Assembly (NCBI GenBank): GCA_031002005.1
Contig: CM061920.1
Coordinates: forward strand, 118,410,095 to 118,474,094
Source: Vandiemenella viatica
Lineage: Eukaryota > Arthropoda > Insecta > Orthoptera > Morabidae
Length of the DNA: 64,000 nt
Reading direction: 5' to 3'
Positions within the stretch are counted from its first letter, which is position 1, and each line of letters begins with the position of its first letter. Of the stretch, positions 62,835 through 64,000 are shown in pieces. Made by a program: the position numbers and the translations under genes. The notes beneath the pieces are model-generated. The model was not told where the DNA came from, searched no databases, and saw only the letters and a list, made by a program, of their open reading frames with translations.

Positions 62835-63955
62835 AAGAGTTACCAGATACGGGCCAGGTCTGCTTTGCACATAGGGCCTCTCCACTTTCTTCCCACCATC
62901 TCTCCATGAACACCTTTATTCAGTCCTCTTCTCTCTTCAGCATGCATTGCTTTGTCTCTCAGCCATCTATCCCCTAACCTTCCTATCAGCTATTTTTCTT
63001 TTATCCTCATTTGAAATATTTCCCTAGGTATTGTATGCTTCTACATCCTCTTAATATGCCCATGCCACATTAGCCTTGTCTTCTCTATTGTTTCTCGTTT
63101 ACTGTGTCCCTAATCATTATATTCCTTATCCTGTGCATTTTTGCAACATTCTTTTGCTTAGAAATTTCATTCAACTTGTATCCCGCTTCTTCGGTTTACA
63201 GGTTTTAGTACCATACGTGAGAATATAAATAACATGTATGATAGATTACTCTCTTACGTTTCTGTGGCACATCATTGCTCCATATCAAGCTTTTGACACT
63301 TCTTAAAAATATTTCTGCCGGCATCCCTCTTTCACTTAATCTCACCATCGTTCCCTCCACTTTGCTCCACAACACTTCCCAGGTATTTGAAACTATTCAC
63401 CTTCTTCAGCTGTTCTCTTGCCACTGCAATTGTCCTTGTTATGCTCTCCTTTCTAGTTGTGACTATATACTCACTTTCCTCCACACTAAATTTCATACCA
63501 TAATTGCCTACAGTGTCCACCCATATATACAACTGCTGCCGAATTTCCTCTTTACCACTCCCACATATTCGCAGGTAGTTTTCAAAAGTCATTGCCTCAG
63601 CATACTTTGATACCACAGGGGAATCTTTTTCCTTTCATTGCATATGCAACTTGCACTTCTACACATCTTATTTAGCAACTTCACTGCATTTTGTAATATA
63701 GTTTTCACCACGAACCAACTGTCCATCAGGTTGAATGGCCATAGACAAGCAATTTATACTTGCATCCTGTGCCATCCCACTGTTTAGCAATCTCAACCAC
63801 ACTGAGAACTGTGAGAGATTTTTCTGATTCCACTATCTTTTCAGATTTCAGTAGATGGGAACTATCCTACCAATGTATCCTTGACACCATATATCCCTCT
63901 GGCCTCAACCCATCACTTGTTTTTAATATGAATATACAATTATTAGTTAATTTAG
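62835..63955 (-). pseudogene. LINE reverse transcriptase, 3' half remnant
   Basis: On the minus strand from about 63620: YAEAMTFENYLRICGSGKEE (position of the Y-A-D-D box, here YAEAM, so catalytic Asp lost), GMKFSVEESEYIVTTRKESI, VNSFKYLGSVVEQSGGNDGE, then in other frames ETIEKTRLMWHGHIKRM and LGDRWLRDKAMHAEER. This is the same thumb and C-terminal layout (KTRLxWxGHxxRM) seen in the LINE at 12211-13260 and common in insect LINEs. Stops and frameshifts are frequent. Its 5' part continues toward 63955 and may run off the window. Confidence 0.65.
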
Positions 63956-64000
63956 TATAATTTATTTAAATTTTTATATTCAGTTTTTTTTATTTTGGTT

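Noticed and set aside
63332..63616. 94-codon minus-strand frame as a small host protein
   Set aside because: It is the thumb region of a LINE RT with a YAEAM relic of the YADD box.
1..64000. A novel multi-gene system such as a defence, toxin or biosynthetic cluster
   Set aside because: All coding regions other than the zinc transporter are explained by known transposon enzyme types, and none is adjacent to unexplained intact genes.

Overview
The window is one piece of a repeat-rich animal nuclear genome, almost certainly an insect. The only host gene I can support is the 3' part of a SLC39A13/ZIP13-type zinc transporter (Drosophila Zip99C-like), split into three coding exons by introns of about 6.6 and 8.4 kb. 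Large intron size, tRNA-derived SINEs with an orthopteroid-looking tail and LINEs with a GTAGATGTA-type 3' end suggest a polyneopteran (stick insect, orthopteran, cockroach or termite relative). That placement is inference from remembered repeat types, not a search result.

Layout. 1-7.8 kb: upstream or intronic DNA with a hAT transposase scrap, SINE pieces, a Helitron 5' end, a hAT MITE with a perfect 8-bp duplication, a LINE scrap and simple repeats. 7.8-24.5 kb: the transporter exons (7789-8195, 14844-15120, 23521-23699) and a probable 3' UTR ending near an AATAAA at 24525. Intron 1 holds two SINEs, a LINE split by a solo LTR, and a hAT MITE. Intron 2 holds a LINE carrying a mariner in its coding part and a Helitron in its 3' UTR. 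25.4-34.1 kb: a Helitron 5' end, a 1.1-kb PIF/Harbinger-like element, and a near full-length I-type LINE (gag with three zinc knuckles, endonuclease, RT, RNase H) whose ORF1 carries a Harbinger-like MITE and a 450-bp fold-back.

34.1-47.7 kb is a stack of nested elements. A minus-strand hAT is split by a plus-strand hAT (35480-45935, 8-bp duplication AATAGTGG). That second hAT is itself split by a Helitron (36433-38147), a Penelope-like 3' end and a LINE; the LINE holds a mariner and a SINE. A 1000-N assembly gap follows (47791-48790). 48.8-54.0 kb is a second stack: a hAT pseudogene, containing a LINE, containing a 3.6-kb transposon with ~630-bp terminal inverted repeats, containing a 466-bp hAT MITE. 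Each boundary shows a visible target-site duplication.

54-64 kb: a degenerate ~175-bp tandem repeat, a near-perfect palindromic MITE, a Merlin/ISXO2-like transposase remnant that lost its catalytic middle, Helitron-related modules in opposite orientation, an LTR-like block, a SINE tail and a minus-strand LINE RT remnant.

Apart from the transporter, nothing here forms a working pathway. Every mobile-element coding region I examined has stops, frameshifts or deletions; the mildest case is the second mariner, open except for one stop codon. I saw no CRISPR array, no rRNA, no intact cellular tRNA gene and no cluster suggesting a novel multi-gene system. The points of interest are the nested insertions, the long-TIR transposon, the Helitron family with a shared internal module, and hammerhead-ribozyme-like cores in a fold-back and a Penelope-like fragment.
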